From the NCBI GenBank assembly GCA_024663395.1, contig JANFAH010000006.1, forward strand, positions 2,542,001 through 2,606,000: a stretch of 64,000 nt of DNA. Reading direction: 5' to 3'. The stretch is from Pisolithus tinctorius. Its lineage: Eukaryota > Basidiomycota > Agaricomycetes > Boletales > Pisolithaceae. Made by a program: the position numbers and the translations under genes. The notes under the pieces are model-generated. The model made no database searches. It was not told where the DNA came from and was given only the letters and a program-made list of their open reading frames with translations. Below, piece after piece: positions 20,531 to 32,714 of this stretch; the first letter of the stretch is position 1; each line of letters begins with the position of its first letter.

Positions 20531-23500
20531 CTATGCAGGCATAGCAGCCATCACAGCATCCACCGGTGTGGCTGGCGACGACGCAGACGATGGCGTATTA
20601 TCATCGTCCCCGAATATATCCAGAAACCCAGCCACCCTCGCCTTATTCCCTGCCTTCTTGGTAACATAGTCCCGCAGACCGGATTTTAAACTCGGCTGCT
20701 TGTCCACCAGTTCGCGCAGTTGTTCTTTAGGTAGTTGGAGTAGCGCGCCAAAACTAGCCGGAGCGATCACTTTAGCGCAACGAATGAAACCTTCCCACAG
20801 GTGGGGGTTTTGCCATATTTTTTTCGTGATTAGCCGGGATAAGAGTGTTGTCGAGACGAACGGAACGAGCGATTTATAAGTCGTTACAGCCTGGATGACC
20901 TATTCGTCAACTCGTGGTGAGCCCATCGTTCGTTGCCCTCTACTTATGCAACAACACGTACCGTCCGTAGGAACAATACTGGAAGAACTGGCTCGTCGAC
21001 AATTTGCTGCATCACCACAGCAAGGATCTCGGAACGGAAAACATCCGTCATGGAAAAACAAATCCCGATGGCTTATTTCGGTCACCCCATGGCATTAGTA
21101 CCCACAAGGAAAACCAAACAATGGAACCACCAAAACATACCTTCGATCGCGCTCTTCAACCCGATCTCTTTCTCGGCCTCATGCAGAAGCACCATCAATT
21201 CAGCAGGCGTAAGCAACTCGCTCTGTCGTACACGCGGCAAATTTGACGTCACGCTTCCAAACGTCTGCGGAGGTGTCGTCACGACCGAGCTGAATACCGA
21301 CCGAACCAAGTTCTTCGGCTCCGGCTGTCCATTGAGGATAGAGACGATACGGGGGAGGTGCCGCATGATATCCACCTTGTCCATCTCTGCGATGATCGGT
21401 ATTAGGAAACGTGCGTCGAGATCGCGCTCCGAAATGAGACCCTTGACCAGCGCAACCAGCTGTACACTCGGTCGCCCGTGTTCCGTGAAGATCGTCAACA
21501 CCCGAAGAGCCAACGATTCAGAACCAGGCGGGCACGTCCGCATGAGTGTCAAGAGTTTCCCGTTGTTCGAGCCCAACGACTTGATCAGTGCCGTTATGAG
21601 ATCTTGTATGGCCTCCTGTACAGTGACGTCCATTTGGCTGTACGAAACAAAGATCCTGGACGCAAAAAAGAGCATAAGCTTACACCATAAAACTGGGCGA
21701 ATGACACATACTCATCCAAGAACTCGGGAATTTTGACAGATAAGGCGAAGAGGAGCTCGACGTGCTGAAGTACATGCGACTTCTTCGCCGGAAGCTGTAT
21801 TTCGTCGATAAGGTATGGCGTCTGGATAAGCTCCTCCGGTGGAAGTTGTCCATCTTCCATATTATCATCTTCGGCCTCACCATTCGCTTGACCATTAGTG
21901 CCTTTGCTTTCTTGAGACGGACGTTTTTGCAAGCGCCGTAGGATTTGCAAGGCAAAGTCACGAATCATGCTATGCAGGGGCTCTACGCCTGGGACCCACC
22001 GTCTTACCGTATTAATAGCTGCACGCCGTGTAACCGAATCCGGATGAGTCGTTAAGTCCAATAGCACGCGCAACGCCTCCGCTCGTAACGATGGCCGCTC
22101 CAAAACCAAGTCTCGGAGCGTCGTGAAGCCCACGTGCATCCTGCTAAGTCAATCAATGATCCGATTTAATGATGAGGCAATAAAAAACCAACTTTTCTGC
22201 CTCGACGGAAAGGTCACGGAGCATGTCCAATACGTCCGAGGGTACATCTGGCAAGTCCAACAAAAACCTCGAGAACGCTTTGTCTCTACTGTCGGGTTTT
22301 CCATCAGCCTTGCTCTCCAGAATGGTCTGATATGTAGAAACAATCTGGTTTAGCCACGACTCGTAGTTCGGCCGCTGAGCAGTAGTGAGCTGAGGAGTTG
22401 CAGATAAAGTTACATGTTGAACGTACCCATTTGGGGTCAGCAGCACTTCGTATGCGGTCGTTATACCACTCTTCATTCATCCAAGTAATCGCCAAGCGTA
22501 ACCTGTTATGCAACATTCATGGCTGTCGTCGCAGAGGGGGAAACTGTCGAAACGAACCTAGAAGGAAAATCGCTCATGATGTATTCGCAAAGGGTCTGTC
22601 GGAGCGCATCTTGCCGCGAATACAGCGCCGTTAATTGAGTGTCCGCCTCTTCGCTCGATTCGGCATCGTCTTTTGGTGATTCAGATGCTCTGGGAAGTAT
22701 AACCGCCCGAGTGATCATGCGGACGATGAGCAACATCCACATGTCATTTGCGGTCTGACTACTGCCCATGGAAGTCGTACGTCGCAGGTCCTCTGCACCA
22801 TCCCATATTCGAGTTACCGCGCCCCGCATGAGAGCGACTCGTTCGTCCGCGGAAAGGTCTTTAGGTGACGGGAGCTTGAAATCCAACAAGTCAAAGGGTA
22901 AGTCGTCAGGAATATCCACCGGTATCATTTCCTCGTAGGCGGCAGCCTCTTCACCGGAAAGCTAGAGAATAAACGCTGAGTCAGATGATTCCGACCACAG
23001 CTGGAACGAAAAGACCAACCTCCAGGTTCAATTTGTCTGGTTCATACTCCATTTCCTCTTCATCGATATCCATTTTCAATGGGTCGACAACTTCCTCCTT
23101 GACAGTTTCGGCACCTGCGAGCGTGCCGCCAACTGGGGTTCCTTCGATACGAGCAACCGAGTCTGGTGGCTGAGGGGGCTTAGTTGGCGGCACGGATGGT
23201 AATCCTCTACTTTGTCGATACGACTGAACCAAATTCATTAATGCGGGCTCCGAGAACGCTTGCAGATTAGCAACAATGAGGTCCGTTACGAGTCCGATTG
23301 GGAGCGTGGTAAAGTCGAACGCAGCAAGGAATGCCGCAGAGTTCGCCGCGGCGTTGTCGACTTCAGCTTTTAGACGTTTTGGATCTGTTTGTTCTTCTGG
23401 AGGAATAGAGGAAGGCGGGCGTTTGCGTGTGGCCTCGGTCGCTGCAGCTGCGACAGCTGCCTTTCTTGCTTTCTCCTCGGCGGAAGCACGTTCCATGCGC

Positions 23501-24789
23501 TGGGCCTGTAGGGCGAGAGCTTCGTTAATTTGGGCACCGAAGGCCGAACCATGAGGACCTCTACAAAAGGAGCTTAATGGACAACCTGACATATGTTTCG
23601 TGATCCCTAGACTTACCTGGATATGTGTACAAGCAATATTCGAATGCTCTTCTCCACGCTCTTGATCGTAGACGCTGGTTGACCGGCAAGGGAAACTGGC
23701 GTCCACGAAATCAGAGACGAAACGATCAAGTGCACCAGCGAAGGTCGTTGCTTGATGAGAGTGCTCCAGCTATTGACGATGGCGGTGAGGATGTTAGGTT
23801 CCCTGTAGAATGGATCCGTGTGATCATGATGATAAGAGACCTCGTCGTTCGAGGGAAGCAGCCGAATTTGGGAAAGCTCACTGGCTAGTGTACAACATCG
23901 TGATCACGTTCTCCAACAATTTCATACCCTCTGCCTCCAAAGCGGACGCAGACAAGAAAGGGTGGTCCACGGGGACGTTGGCAATGTTGGGATCGTTCTT
24001 ATTTTGAAGCTGCTCAACTTGCATTAATAACTGGCGCCAATCGCGGAAGGAAAAATAAATAAATAGGGGGCGTACCCTCGGATCAGAAATACCACGGGAT
24101 TGCAAGAGGATCACTTTCTGCATGAATTTGATGGCAGATAGCTTAACGCCATTGTTAGCCGTAGGCGACCGGACGAAATCCAGGATCCTAGTTTTGCACT
24201 GGGTCAATAAATCCCATTGCTGTCGTTGTGTACGATTGGAGCATCTGACAAATAACAAGACAAGAACAACAAAGAGACTGAGTGGGTGCACAAATGCGGT
24301 CTGTGGAAATTCTCTTACAGGGTACGGAAGAGGAGCGCATATGCGGTCGTGAGACACTGAATGACGACCTTGACGGTTCGAACGGAGGGGTCATTCAACA
24401 AACTCGCCAAGGTGTCGATAGACTGAGACGCGACTAAAGACAAAGAGAAAGGGGGGGTAAATAAATAAACAGAAAAAACGTTTGATTTGAGAACATCAAA
24501 AGAAGAAAGATACTACGAAGAAGTACTAACGTTGCGTGCGGACTTCGAGAGAGAGACTAGACCGACATATGGCAAAGTGGAGGAGGTCCAACACCCATCT
24601 CTTGAGTAGGGATTCGCCCGCGCCCGACACGGTTCTGATGAGGGTCGTGCAGAGGATGGGTATGGGACTGGGATGGGCCTCGAGCGATTCACGTAACGCG
24701 GCGAGCAATTCAGCCTGTTCTTTCGAGTCTGCTGGGACAGCTAACGCCGCTGAGAGCGCTTGCAGGGGGTCAAGTGGGTTCCCCGCCAT
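20531..24789 (-). CDS. PTA1: Symplekin/Pta1, cleavage and polyadenylation scaffold
   Basis: A multi-exon gene with start at 24789 and stop TAG at 20531-20533. The N-terminal part (24789-23880) is the helical-repeat Symplekin/Pta1 N domain, with the motif RSPTANNGVKLSAIKFMQKV and a DHPFLSA segment. The middle (23706-22981) is acidic and low in complexity, with basic RKRPPSS/KRLK patches that could act as nuclear signals. The C-terminal part (22139-20531) is the symplekin C domain, with the blocks VELLFALSVKIPEFLDEY, MDKVDIMRHLPRIVSIL and TPAELMVLLHEAEKEIGLK. The protein bridges the CPF/CPSF endonuclease module and CF factors in mRNA 3'-end formation, in the nucleus. Its 3' end lies directly against the transposon block, and its promoter is shared with VMA10. 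Exon boundaries were not all resolved. Confidence 0.9.
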
Positions 24790-24993
24790 GTCTCTTTTTT
24801 TTTCTTTTGGTTAATAACTGATCACCAGTTAGGGCTCTCGTCGTCGCTGTGCTCCCGGGGTTACACTTATTAGTAGTAAGTAGGATAGCAGCAACGCCAG
24901 CCCGGTGGTGCTCCCAGCGACCGACCGAATAGGCTCAATAACCAGAGAGACAGTCGGAGTTTGAATTCACTACCGGTCTCAAGTACTCACACA
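24790..24993. promoter_or_regulatory. Shared promoter, symplekin/VMA10
   Basis: Only 204 bp separate the two start codons of divergently transcribed genes, so the 5' UTRs and promoters must overlap or abut. Confidence 0.6.
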
Positions 24994-25575
24994 ATGGTGC
25001 GTGCACACGAAGACAGCCGTCCAGCTAGTTCTACATTGATGAGGACGACGACGACAGGCAGCACACCCTTCTCAGGGAATACAGACACTCTTAGAGGCAG
25101 AGAAGGAAGCAGCTAAGATCGTACAACAAGCACGCCAATGTGAGCGCACTCCCTCCTCCATAACAGTTGACTGAAGGCTCCCCCCAAGACCGCGTTCAGA
25201 GATTGAAGGATGGACGTTCAGAAGCGACTAGAGAGATCGAAGTGTACAGACGGGCAAAGGAAGACGAGTTCAAGGCATTCGAGGCATCGGTGAGTCTGCT
25301 CTACATAATCTCATCATATATGAACATGCTACATATACCGATCACTCATTATTTCTCTTTCGCGCGCGTCGAAAACAAAGTATGCTGGCAGCATCTCCAA
25401 TGCGGAAGTCGCCGTCGAGAAAGAGACCGATGTCAAACTCCAGTCGATCACAGAAACGTTCGAAGCTCAGAAGGACCAAGTCCTGCGAAAACTCCTCGAT
25501 CGCGTCGTCCTCATCAAACCAGAGCTACATCGGAACCTCAAGAAGGGCACACTGAGAGGACCGGAGGAACAGTAG
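24994..25575 (+). CDS. VMA10: Vacuolar H+-ATPase subunit G
   Basis: Exons 24994-24996 (the ATG alone), 25058-25139, 25177-25289 and 25381-25575 give 130 aa. The N terminus reads MAAHPSQGIQTLLEAEKEAA, then KIVQQAR, which is the signature of subunit G. A long charged helix follows (QRLKDGRSEATREIE...). The C-terminal half is SITETFEAQKDQVLRKLLDR. Subunit G pairs with subunit E to form the peripheral stalks that hold V1 to Vo on the vacuolar membrane. The intron at 25140-25176 is only 37 nt, unusually short, so that junction is the weakest part of the model. It is convergent with the Zn2Cys6 gene downstream. Confidence 0.9.
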
Positions 25576-25887
25576 TGCAATGACAGTCAACCCGTGTACG
25601 CACGCGCACACACTCGCCAGGACGGATTATAGGTACTATATTACATCTTGCTTTTGACTGCGATACGACGACAAAGCGAATGCATGACAAACTCCTGCTA
25701 TGTAAAATGCGACCTCACCTCGTATATGTCTGTCGCCATGATTACAGGTGAGTAGGTACCCTGAAACAATAAATACGACAGGGAACGACGAGACAAAGTT
25801 AGTAATCCTCCATGAGCGCAGTTGACGTAGTAGAAAAGAGCGAATGCGAGGAGGAATGACCGAAAAGTTAACCAAACTGATATATCC

Positions 25888-28800
25888 CTAACCCTGTCTG
25901 GTCACCGTCGACTCGTGTGCCAACCACTGTAAACCAACGGGCATGCCACTCGAAGACGGCAATCCAGACATCGTCCCACCCCTGGGTAACATCCCCGAAT
26001 CTGTCTTGGACTGTGGAGGTTGTGACTGCACCGTCATCATCGGTGGTGATGGCGAGTGCGTTGAGGGTGCTTGTAAACGTGGCGATCGTCCTGAATCTCT
26101 CCCACCTGCAGATCGACATGGTGGTGCGAGCTGCTGGACGCCTCCTCCTGGTGGTGACCATACGGAAGGCGACGATGCCGAAGGAGGCCCTGCACCAGAT
26201 ACCTCCGTTGCAGATCCAGGACTAGGGTGCGACCACTCCAACAACCCACTCGCTTTCAACGACGGCAACGAGTGCTGGGCCTGCTGCGAGTTCGCCGTAG
26301 TTGTTGGGCCTTGCTGTAGTTGCGCTCGTGTATTTGCCGACGGGGCTGGAGGCGGTGCTACCACAGATACTGGTCCACGGGTAGGCGTGCACACAGAGGG
26401 CGACCCGCACCCAGTCTGTGTCAATGCAGGATCAATATTCCCATCATGGCCAGCTCTCACCGCCGCAGCATCCTTCTCCCTCGGATCAGCCCTGCCATCA
26501 ACCAGGTGAGAAGATGACGACTGGGGTAAACTCTGTGCGAGGCACAGGGGTTGCGAATGGAACCGTGGATCGAGCGCCGTCCGGGGTTGGAGAGGGGGGT
26601 ATCCAAGTTGGACAGGCACCGCCGGTGAGGGGACCATTTCAGAGCCCGGCGCAGGCGGCTGCCGCGGAATGATGACCGGATTCGGTCCAGGGGGTCCAAG
26701 AGCAGGCATGGCCCCAGTCGATGGCAGCACCGCCACTGGCGACTGACGGTTACGGGGGGCGCCGGTGAGTGATGACGATGGCACAGGGGGTGGTGCGGCG
26801 TGTGAGGCTAAGAACAGTGGCGCTTGTCTGGGATCTCCCGAAGACGAACAGAGCTCGTGGATGCGCACGCCCCATATCTCCTCGAACTCACTGGACCATT
26901 TGAGCAACGTCGGACTTCGATCATCTGTGTACTTGAAAAGGGGCTATGGCCATACACATCAGCCTTCCTTGTACCCAGTCGAAAAACGAACCACCACTTA
27001 CCCAAAGGATGATACCCACTGTAGTAGCGAGTCTCACGTCAGTTCATGCGCCACATGCACGTGCAAATTAGCAGCATGCTCGACTTACAAAGAATGCTCA
27101 ACTTGACTTTCTCACCCCACACGTCCATAATTTTATGTAACTTCTCTTGGGCCCCTGAGATATCGTGTGGCATTGCTGTACGACAGCGCTGCCTAGCCTG
27201 ATAAATGGGGACACGAACAGTCCGACATTAACACCCACGCATCCACACACGCACACGCGCGCGGGGCCCAGACGTACCCAATTTAACGCAAGCACACACG
27301 AATTATGAAACGCGTGCATGGCGGCAAAACACCAGGCACCCATGTTAAAGCCAGTATCGTAGATGTTCATTTGGACAAGTAAATTTTCGTCTGTAAAACG
27401 AAGGTGGTCGGGAAGAGCCTCGGCCCAAGCCTAAGTGACGTCGATAAAAGGAAAGGCGTCAGCGCATACGGCATGCCCACTAGATTATGAATTTATCGAT
27501 CGTCCTTCGTTCGGCCGCCCGCACTTGGGCATTCCAAGCGAAGTCCAACCAGGAAAGAAGGATTAGGTACTTACCATCACTTGTTGCTCGAGTTCTAGCA
27601 ATTTTGGCCTAGGGTGTTTCCCATTCTCACGATCTGCCCAGCAAGTCCGGTGAATAAAAATCGTAGCGGGGCAGTGACAAACCCTGACAGTGAGAGAACG
27701 CAAATATAGATAATGGACCGGAACTTACTATTAAATTCATCCAACGTCCTCTCTATCTGTGCGTGTAAGGAAACGATCCGGATGACTTGACCTATCTCGG
27801 ACAAGACCGTGCACGGGATAGGACGCGTCATATACTCTAAGGGAAGGCGCGTAGTTAGCCGAGATACCACGTATTAGCGAGGGACGAATACCTGGTATCG
27901 CGGTATGCGGAGATAACTCGAAGCAGGTCTCATCCATGGGAAGACGGAGGCTGAGCTGGGACTCTGTGGCGAGGATATTACGTTTGTATAGTACGGACGC
28001 CACACAGTCTGATATGTATATGAGCCAGAAAACCCGACGGGCGCATTCACGTTCGATAGAAGCATTAATGAAGTCCGTTGAAGGCAAGGGCGTAAGCACG
28101 GTGTGATCGCGGTCGAAAATTCCCAGCCTGGTCACGATGCTGAGGGCGTGTTCTGTTGAGAAAATCGGGCCAAGTTAGTAAGGTAACTAGTCATCTTTGG
28201 AGTGGCAGGACACGGACGATGATATTGAGCTGCCCACAGAGACTTGCCCATTCTGTCATGGAGCTGCAATAGGCATAAAGCTTGCGCCGTGGCGAGATTG
28301 TGTTCGCAGGTGAGATTCCGGTTCTCATCGAACATGAGGGCAGCGGCTTCCTGGGCGAAATGTTCACCCGCATTTCGACCGGGGGAAGTTCTTAAACAGG
28401 GTTGCTTGGATAGAGAAGCACCGACAGCGCAAACTGCGAGAAGGAGGTGGGGGGGTACAGCCTGACGGCTGAGATCGGCAAGAAAGGTGGGTTGGTGTAT
28501 GATCATACGGTGAGGTTGGCGATAGGTAAAGAAAACTGGGGGGGATGCGAATATCAGAGGTGGGGAAAGTAAGCGATGTCGAGTGATACTACGTACGATG
28601 GACGAGTTCCCGAGTTAAAGCGGGGTCGCGTTCGAGAGGTCTATCTGATGCAGGGAGTACCGGGGGAGCGAAGGATTTTGGGAGCGCCCCTGAGGCAGAC
28701 GCCAAGTCAGAGCGGAACCGCTTACGAGCGGACGCTGATCTATCGTCTTCCGCCGGAGACAGGTCTGCGCCGGGATGTGGGAGGAGACTGCCATAAGGTG

Positions 28801-29325
28801 GCGAGCCATCTTGGGAAGGGTACGCGACGATGCGGACGTTGACAGAGGTTTCTGGGCGGGGTCTAGGAGCAGGAACAGGTTTCCCCGATGCATCTGTGTA
28901 CGTGCATTTTTTGGATGCGAAATAGCTGGCAGCAAGGGACTGTGTGTGATGGGGCGTGCGGGAAAGTGAAACCGACATTCACGTACCAGTTGCTGCAGGG
29001 CGCTTCAAGTTTAGAGCGGTCGTCAGGGATGGAGTTGACAGCGTGCCAAGACGAGAGAAATCAAAGAGGGGACGAACCTGTACCATCACAGCGTCGTTTA
29101 CTCTTATGACAGGCATCACATGCCTTTTCGAGGGCGTTGTTACGGGACGATGGCATCGGGAACGAGCGAGGAGACACATACCTTTGCCAGTCGCTTACGC
29201 TTTGGGCCCTTCATGAAGGCAACGTTGGGGTCTGGTCTATCGGCTGGGTGTGGCATGTGAGGGTCTGGATGGGCGAGTGAAGTTGGGGGCAGAAGGGCAT
29301 CGGGGGAGCGGGGGAGGTTGTCCAT
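25888..29325 (-). CDS. Zn(II)2Cys6 transcription factor with fungal_trans domain
   Basis: The start is taken at 29325 (MDNLPRSPD); an in-frame upstream ATG at 29412 is possible. After GPKRKRLAK the binuclear zinc cluster is assembled from exons 29182-29325, 29078-29123, 28987-29002 (16 nt) and the exon starting at 28925. It reads ACDACHKSKRRCDGTAPCSNC followed by YFASKKCTY, a perfect CX2CX6CX5CX2CX6C. The middle (28506-27737) is the fungal-specific transcription factor domain, with the motifs HQPTFLADL, CAVGASLS and ECARRVFWLIYISD. The last exon (25888-26907) is a ~300-residue Pro/Ser/Gln-rich tail, likely an activation or interaction region. It acts in the nucleus as a DNA-binding regulator; its targets cannot be read from the sequence. 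Stop TAG at 25888. Confidence 0.9.
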
Positions 29326-30041
29326 GGCTAGAGAGGCATAACCCGGATGGGATGGGGGTGGGTGGGATGAGACTGTGGAGGATGCTGCCAACGCTAAAGT
29401 ATATAAAGACAAGACGGCGGTTACCGACGTCCCACAGTTGACGTTGTCGGGGTGAGAAACTCGGTCGCCAAGCCAGACACCGACGCTGGCGAGGAGCAGA
29501 GATGAGAGAGTAGGATCAGTCCTGGTCCAGGCTATTTACCCGTTTAGCCCCAGGCCAGCCAAGCCACAGCCATGCATCACACGCAGATCTCTTTTCATCC
29601 CCGCCGGCAGTCCACCCACATATTCCCACCCGTCTTCGGCCCGGTGGCTTTCTCCTTCCTTCCCTGCGGCACAAAATATACATTATTTATTATTTTATTG
29701 CCTCCTTCTCCTCCGCAGTGTGTCCATGGGAGGGTCCACGCTTGACGGGCGGCGCCACTCCTAGCCACCCGCGTGGCCTGCACCTGCCGCAGCCAGCCTC
29801 CTGAATTAATATTTGCCGACGGTAACTTGCGGTATGCAACACGCTAATGCTCACAACTCGGATGCATTAATGCCGCCGGAACATGTCCATATATGGCATA
29901 GCAGCACCTCTCGGCATAACTAGTCCGGACCGCCGACATCTCTGATTGGCTGACGCGTGATGGGCGTTGACTGCATTAACATATGCTGCGTGGGACGATA
30001 GATACATGCAAGTAGTAGTACTATTCGCAACTTTAATATCA
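29326..30041. other. Intergenic region, Zn2Cys6 promoter and RPP2 3' side
   Basis: No gene recognised. It holds the promoter of the Zn2Cys6 regulator and the 3' flank of RPP2. Short open frames here have no family resemblance. Confidence 0.5.
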
Positions 30042-30563
30042 TTAATCGAACAGACCGAAGCCCATGTCGTCGTCGGATTCTTCCTGTGTGCACGTTCACG
30101 TTCAAAAAAATGGTTTAGCTCGAGTCTAACCCTTAATCTCACCTTTTCCTCTTTCTTCTCTTCCTTTTCTTCTGCAGCGGCCTCCGCTGCAGGAGCTGCT
30201 CCACCGGCAGCAGCAGCGGGCGCCGCAACAGCACCACCGGAAGGAACCTGCCGATACAATTGAGATGAACACACGTCAACCCATCCCAAGAATATCTTAG
30301 ACCACTTACAGAAGCAAGCTTGGCTGATCCCTCAGCAATGAGCTGCGAAACCAATCCCGTTCAGTACACTTGACAGCGTGCATCGCACAAACGCCATTAC
30401 TCACGGCGTTGACGTCCTTGCCGCCCAGCTCGGAAATCAAGCTCTCCAATCTATCTTCATCGGCCTCGATACCAACAGCACCAAGAACCCTCTTCACATC
30501 TTCGGCAGTCGGCGAATCATTGCCGCCAATTTGGAGCAGGAGGTAAGCAGCGAGATGACGCAT
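30042..30563 (-). CDS. RPP2: 60S acidic ribosomal protein P2
   Basis: Exons 30563-30405, 30342-30310, 30247-30143 and 30083-30042 give 112 aa, the usual P2 length. It starts [14 protein letters not shown] and continues [18 protein letters not shown] (dimerisation domain). An Ala-rich hinge follows, then an acidic Glu/Lys stretch, and it ends with the invariant [11 protein letters not shown] tail that contacts elongation factors and ribosome-inactivating proteins. It pairs with P1 on P0 to form the ribosomal stalk. Transcribed divergently from RPS15. Confidence 0.96.
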
Positions 30564-30927
30564 CTGCATATGCGTCAATAAACGTATGAGACAACGGGAA
30601 CACCGAACGCACTGTTGTGTAGTTTTAGTAGAACGATAGCCACAAATCACTCTGGTCACTGTCGTCAATCCCTCTGAGCAATAACGCTGTATACGAACGA
30701 AAGCTGACCTTTAATCCTCGATGGGAAGACCTGTGGATTCTATCCGACGATGATGATACAAACTTGTCTTCTGCCATCTCTCCCTCCCGCGGAGGCGTAA
30801 AACTGTATAGTTCATCCCCAGCCACACTTTCCTAATTTGGCACTCCCTCAACTCAACCAAACAATCTAGTACACGCTACCACTCCCATCGCCATCCAAGA
30901 CAACATCAAGGCATTCACGACGCAAAC
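30564..30927. promoter_or_regulatory. Bidirectional promoter of RPP2 and RPS15
   Basis: A 364-bp region between the start codons of two ribosomal protein genes, one of each subunit. Co-regulation is expected. No specific motif was assigned. Confidence 0.7.
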
Positions 30928-31768
30928 ATGGTCTGTACCGAATGTTCTGTCCACCGATCCATGACGGAGGGTTGATTGCATGTGTTCATCATGTCTAGGC
31001 GGATTCAGCTGTCACAGATCCCGCTCTCGCTGCCGAGCTCAAGAAGAGGAGGACGTTCCGTACCTTCTCCTACCGCGGTGTCGAGCTCGACAAACTCCTC
31101 GACCTAAGCAATGAAGAGGTACGCTCACCCATCCCTATCCTCCTCCCTTCCACTCACCCATCCTATCCATCTCTCTAGTTCATCGAAGTACGTTTTCCTA
31201 TATATAACTTCCTACTACATCCACGATCCTACCTTTGCACCATAGCTCGTCCACGCCCGCGCTCGTCGCAAGTTCAACCGCGGTCTCAAACGCCGTCCAA
31301 TGGGACTCATCAAGAAACTCCGCAAAGCCAAAAAAGAGGCCCCTCCGAACGAGAAACCAGCCGTCGTCAAGACCCACTTGCGAGACATGATCATCGTCCC
31401 TGAGATGATCGGTAGCGTCATTGGTATATACAACGGCAAGGCACGTTTTGTCCTCCCAACTTTGCCGATTCTATTGGTGTGCTAATTGGTACTATTTCCA
31501 GACCTTCAACTCCGTTGAAATCAAACCCGAAATGACGGGACACTATCTCGCCGAGTTCTCTTGCTCATACAAGCCTGTCAAACACGGTCGTCCAGGTGTA
31601 TGTCTCCCATCTCTCTACCATCTTCACTCTGCTCAAATAACTCTATCTGCGTCCTTTAACCTCCTCAGATCGGTGCCACGCACTGTAAGTCCACCTCACA
31701 CGGTATTATGCACCAACACCAACTTACCACGATCACATACAGCATCGAGATTCATTCCTCTCAAATAA
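30928..31768 (+). CDS. RPS15: 40S ribosomal protein S15 (uS19)
   Basis: Seven coding exons give 154 aa: 30928-30930 (ATG only), 30999-31118, 31179-31187 (9 nt, Phe-Ile-Glu), 31246-31440, 31502-31597, 31669-31684 and 31743-31768. The product contains [34 protein letters not shown], the family block [10 protein letters not shown] followed by TFN, and ends HSSRFIPLK. uS19 sits in the head of the small subunit near the decoding site. The intron 31441-31501 starts with GC rather than GT. Using any nearby GT would delete the conserved IYNGK. Confidence 0.97.
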
Positions 31769-32714
31769 AGAAGAGTGGAACGGGTTTCTCGTCGACTTTA
31801 TATTTCATGTTCACGTCACTCTATTACCTCACCCACGTCCTTGGTACCACCAAAATTTGCCTATGCAACATGCACCCATGAACAATGGCATATGAGCATG
31901 CGAAACCCAATATCAACATCAGCCTTTCGTGCGATTATCTTAAAGATTGTTGCTAAAACACGGGGGAAAAAAGTCAGTCTGTCCATGCGAAATTTCACAA
32001 GTTACTACGACCAACAAGAGAGAAAGAGTTCATCGTCTTCACAAATGAGTAGTACATTTTTCTTTGGTTGGGGCGGGAGAGAAGATGCACGGGTATAATA
32101 ATGAGTATACTGCAAAAGAAAATGAAAGAAAAAAAAGAAAAACAAACAAACAACTGAGAGAAAGAGAGTAGATATAGTCGAATTGACCGAACAAACGCTC
32201 GTGTGTCCGTGTCGTACTTGGGAGAGGAAGTTGTTGATAGTGATTGAGCACGTAGAGGAGAGAGAGTACGGCAAGCATCCAAGGATAACTTGGGAGAAAA
32301 AAAAAGGAAAAGAGAAGAGAAGAAAAAGCTAGTAAACGTAGGGGCTAACGCGGTCCCGTAAACTACAGATAATGCTTGAGATCGCAAGATAAGACGGCAA
32401 CGGACGGTAATAGTAGCCGTATCTACAAACGCAGGGTAGGGCAGAGTAAGGATGGTGGGAGAGCAGCAACAGCAGCGATCGAAGGGTGAGGCCGAGGTCA
32501 TGGTAGAGCCGCGAGGGGGTCAGCAAGCAATATCGATGGGTTGGGGTAGCACCGAAGAGCGTATGTGTCAGAGAAAGGTGGGGAATTCGCGAACGGCAAA
32601 TGCGAACGGAAGCAGAGTAGATCAAGGTAGCGCATGTGAGGGAAAGCAAGTGACGTATACGTATTAACACTACACCACGACGATGACGACCAACGATTAC
32701 GCAGAGACATACAG
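31769..32714. other. Convergent 3' region between RPS15 and the LIM-RhoGAP gene
   Basis: About 0.95 kb with no gene. 32100-32340 is strongly purine-rich on the plus strand (A/G runs), probably 3' UTR and terminator sequence of both genes. Confidence 0.5.

Noticed and set aside
20933..21736. 267-codon plus-strand open frame
   Set aside because: Antisense shadow of the symplekin C-terminal exons, which show clear family motifs.
25943..26509. 188-codon plus-strand open frame rich in Gly/Asp
   Set aside because: Complement of the Pro/Ser-rich tail of the Zn2Cys6 regulator.
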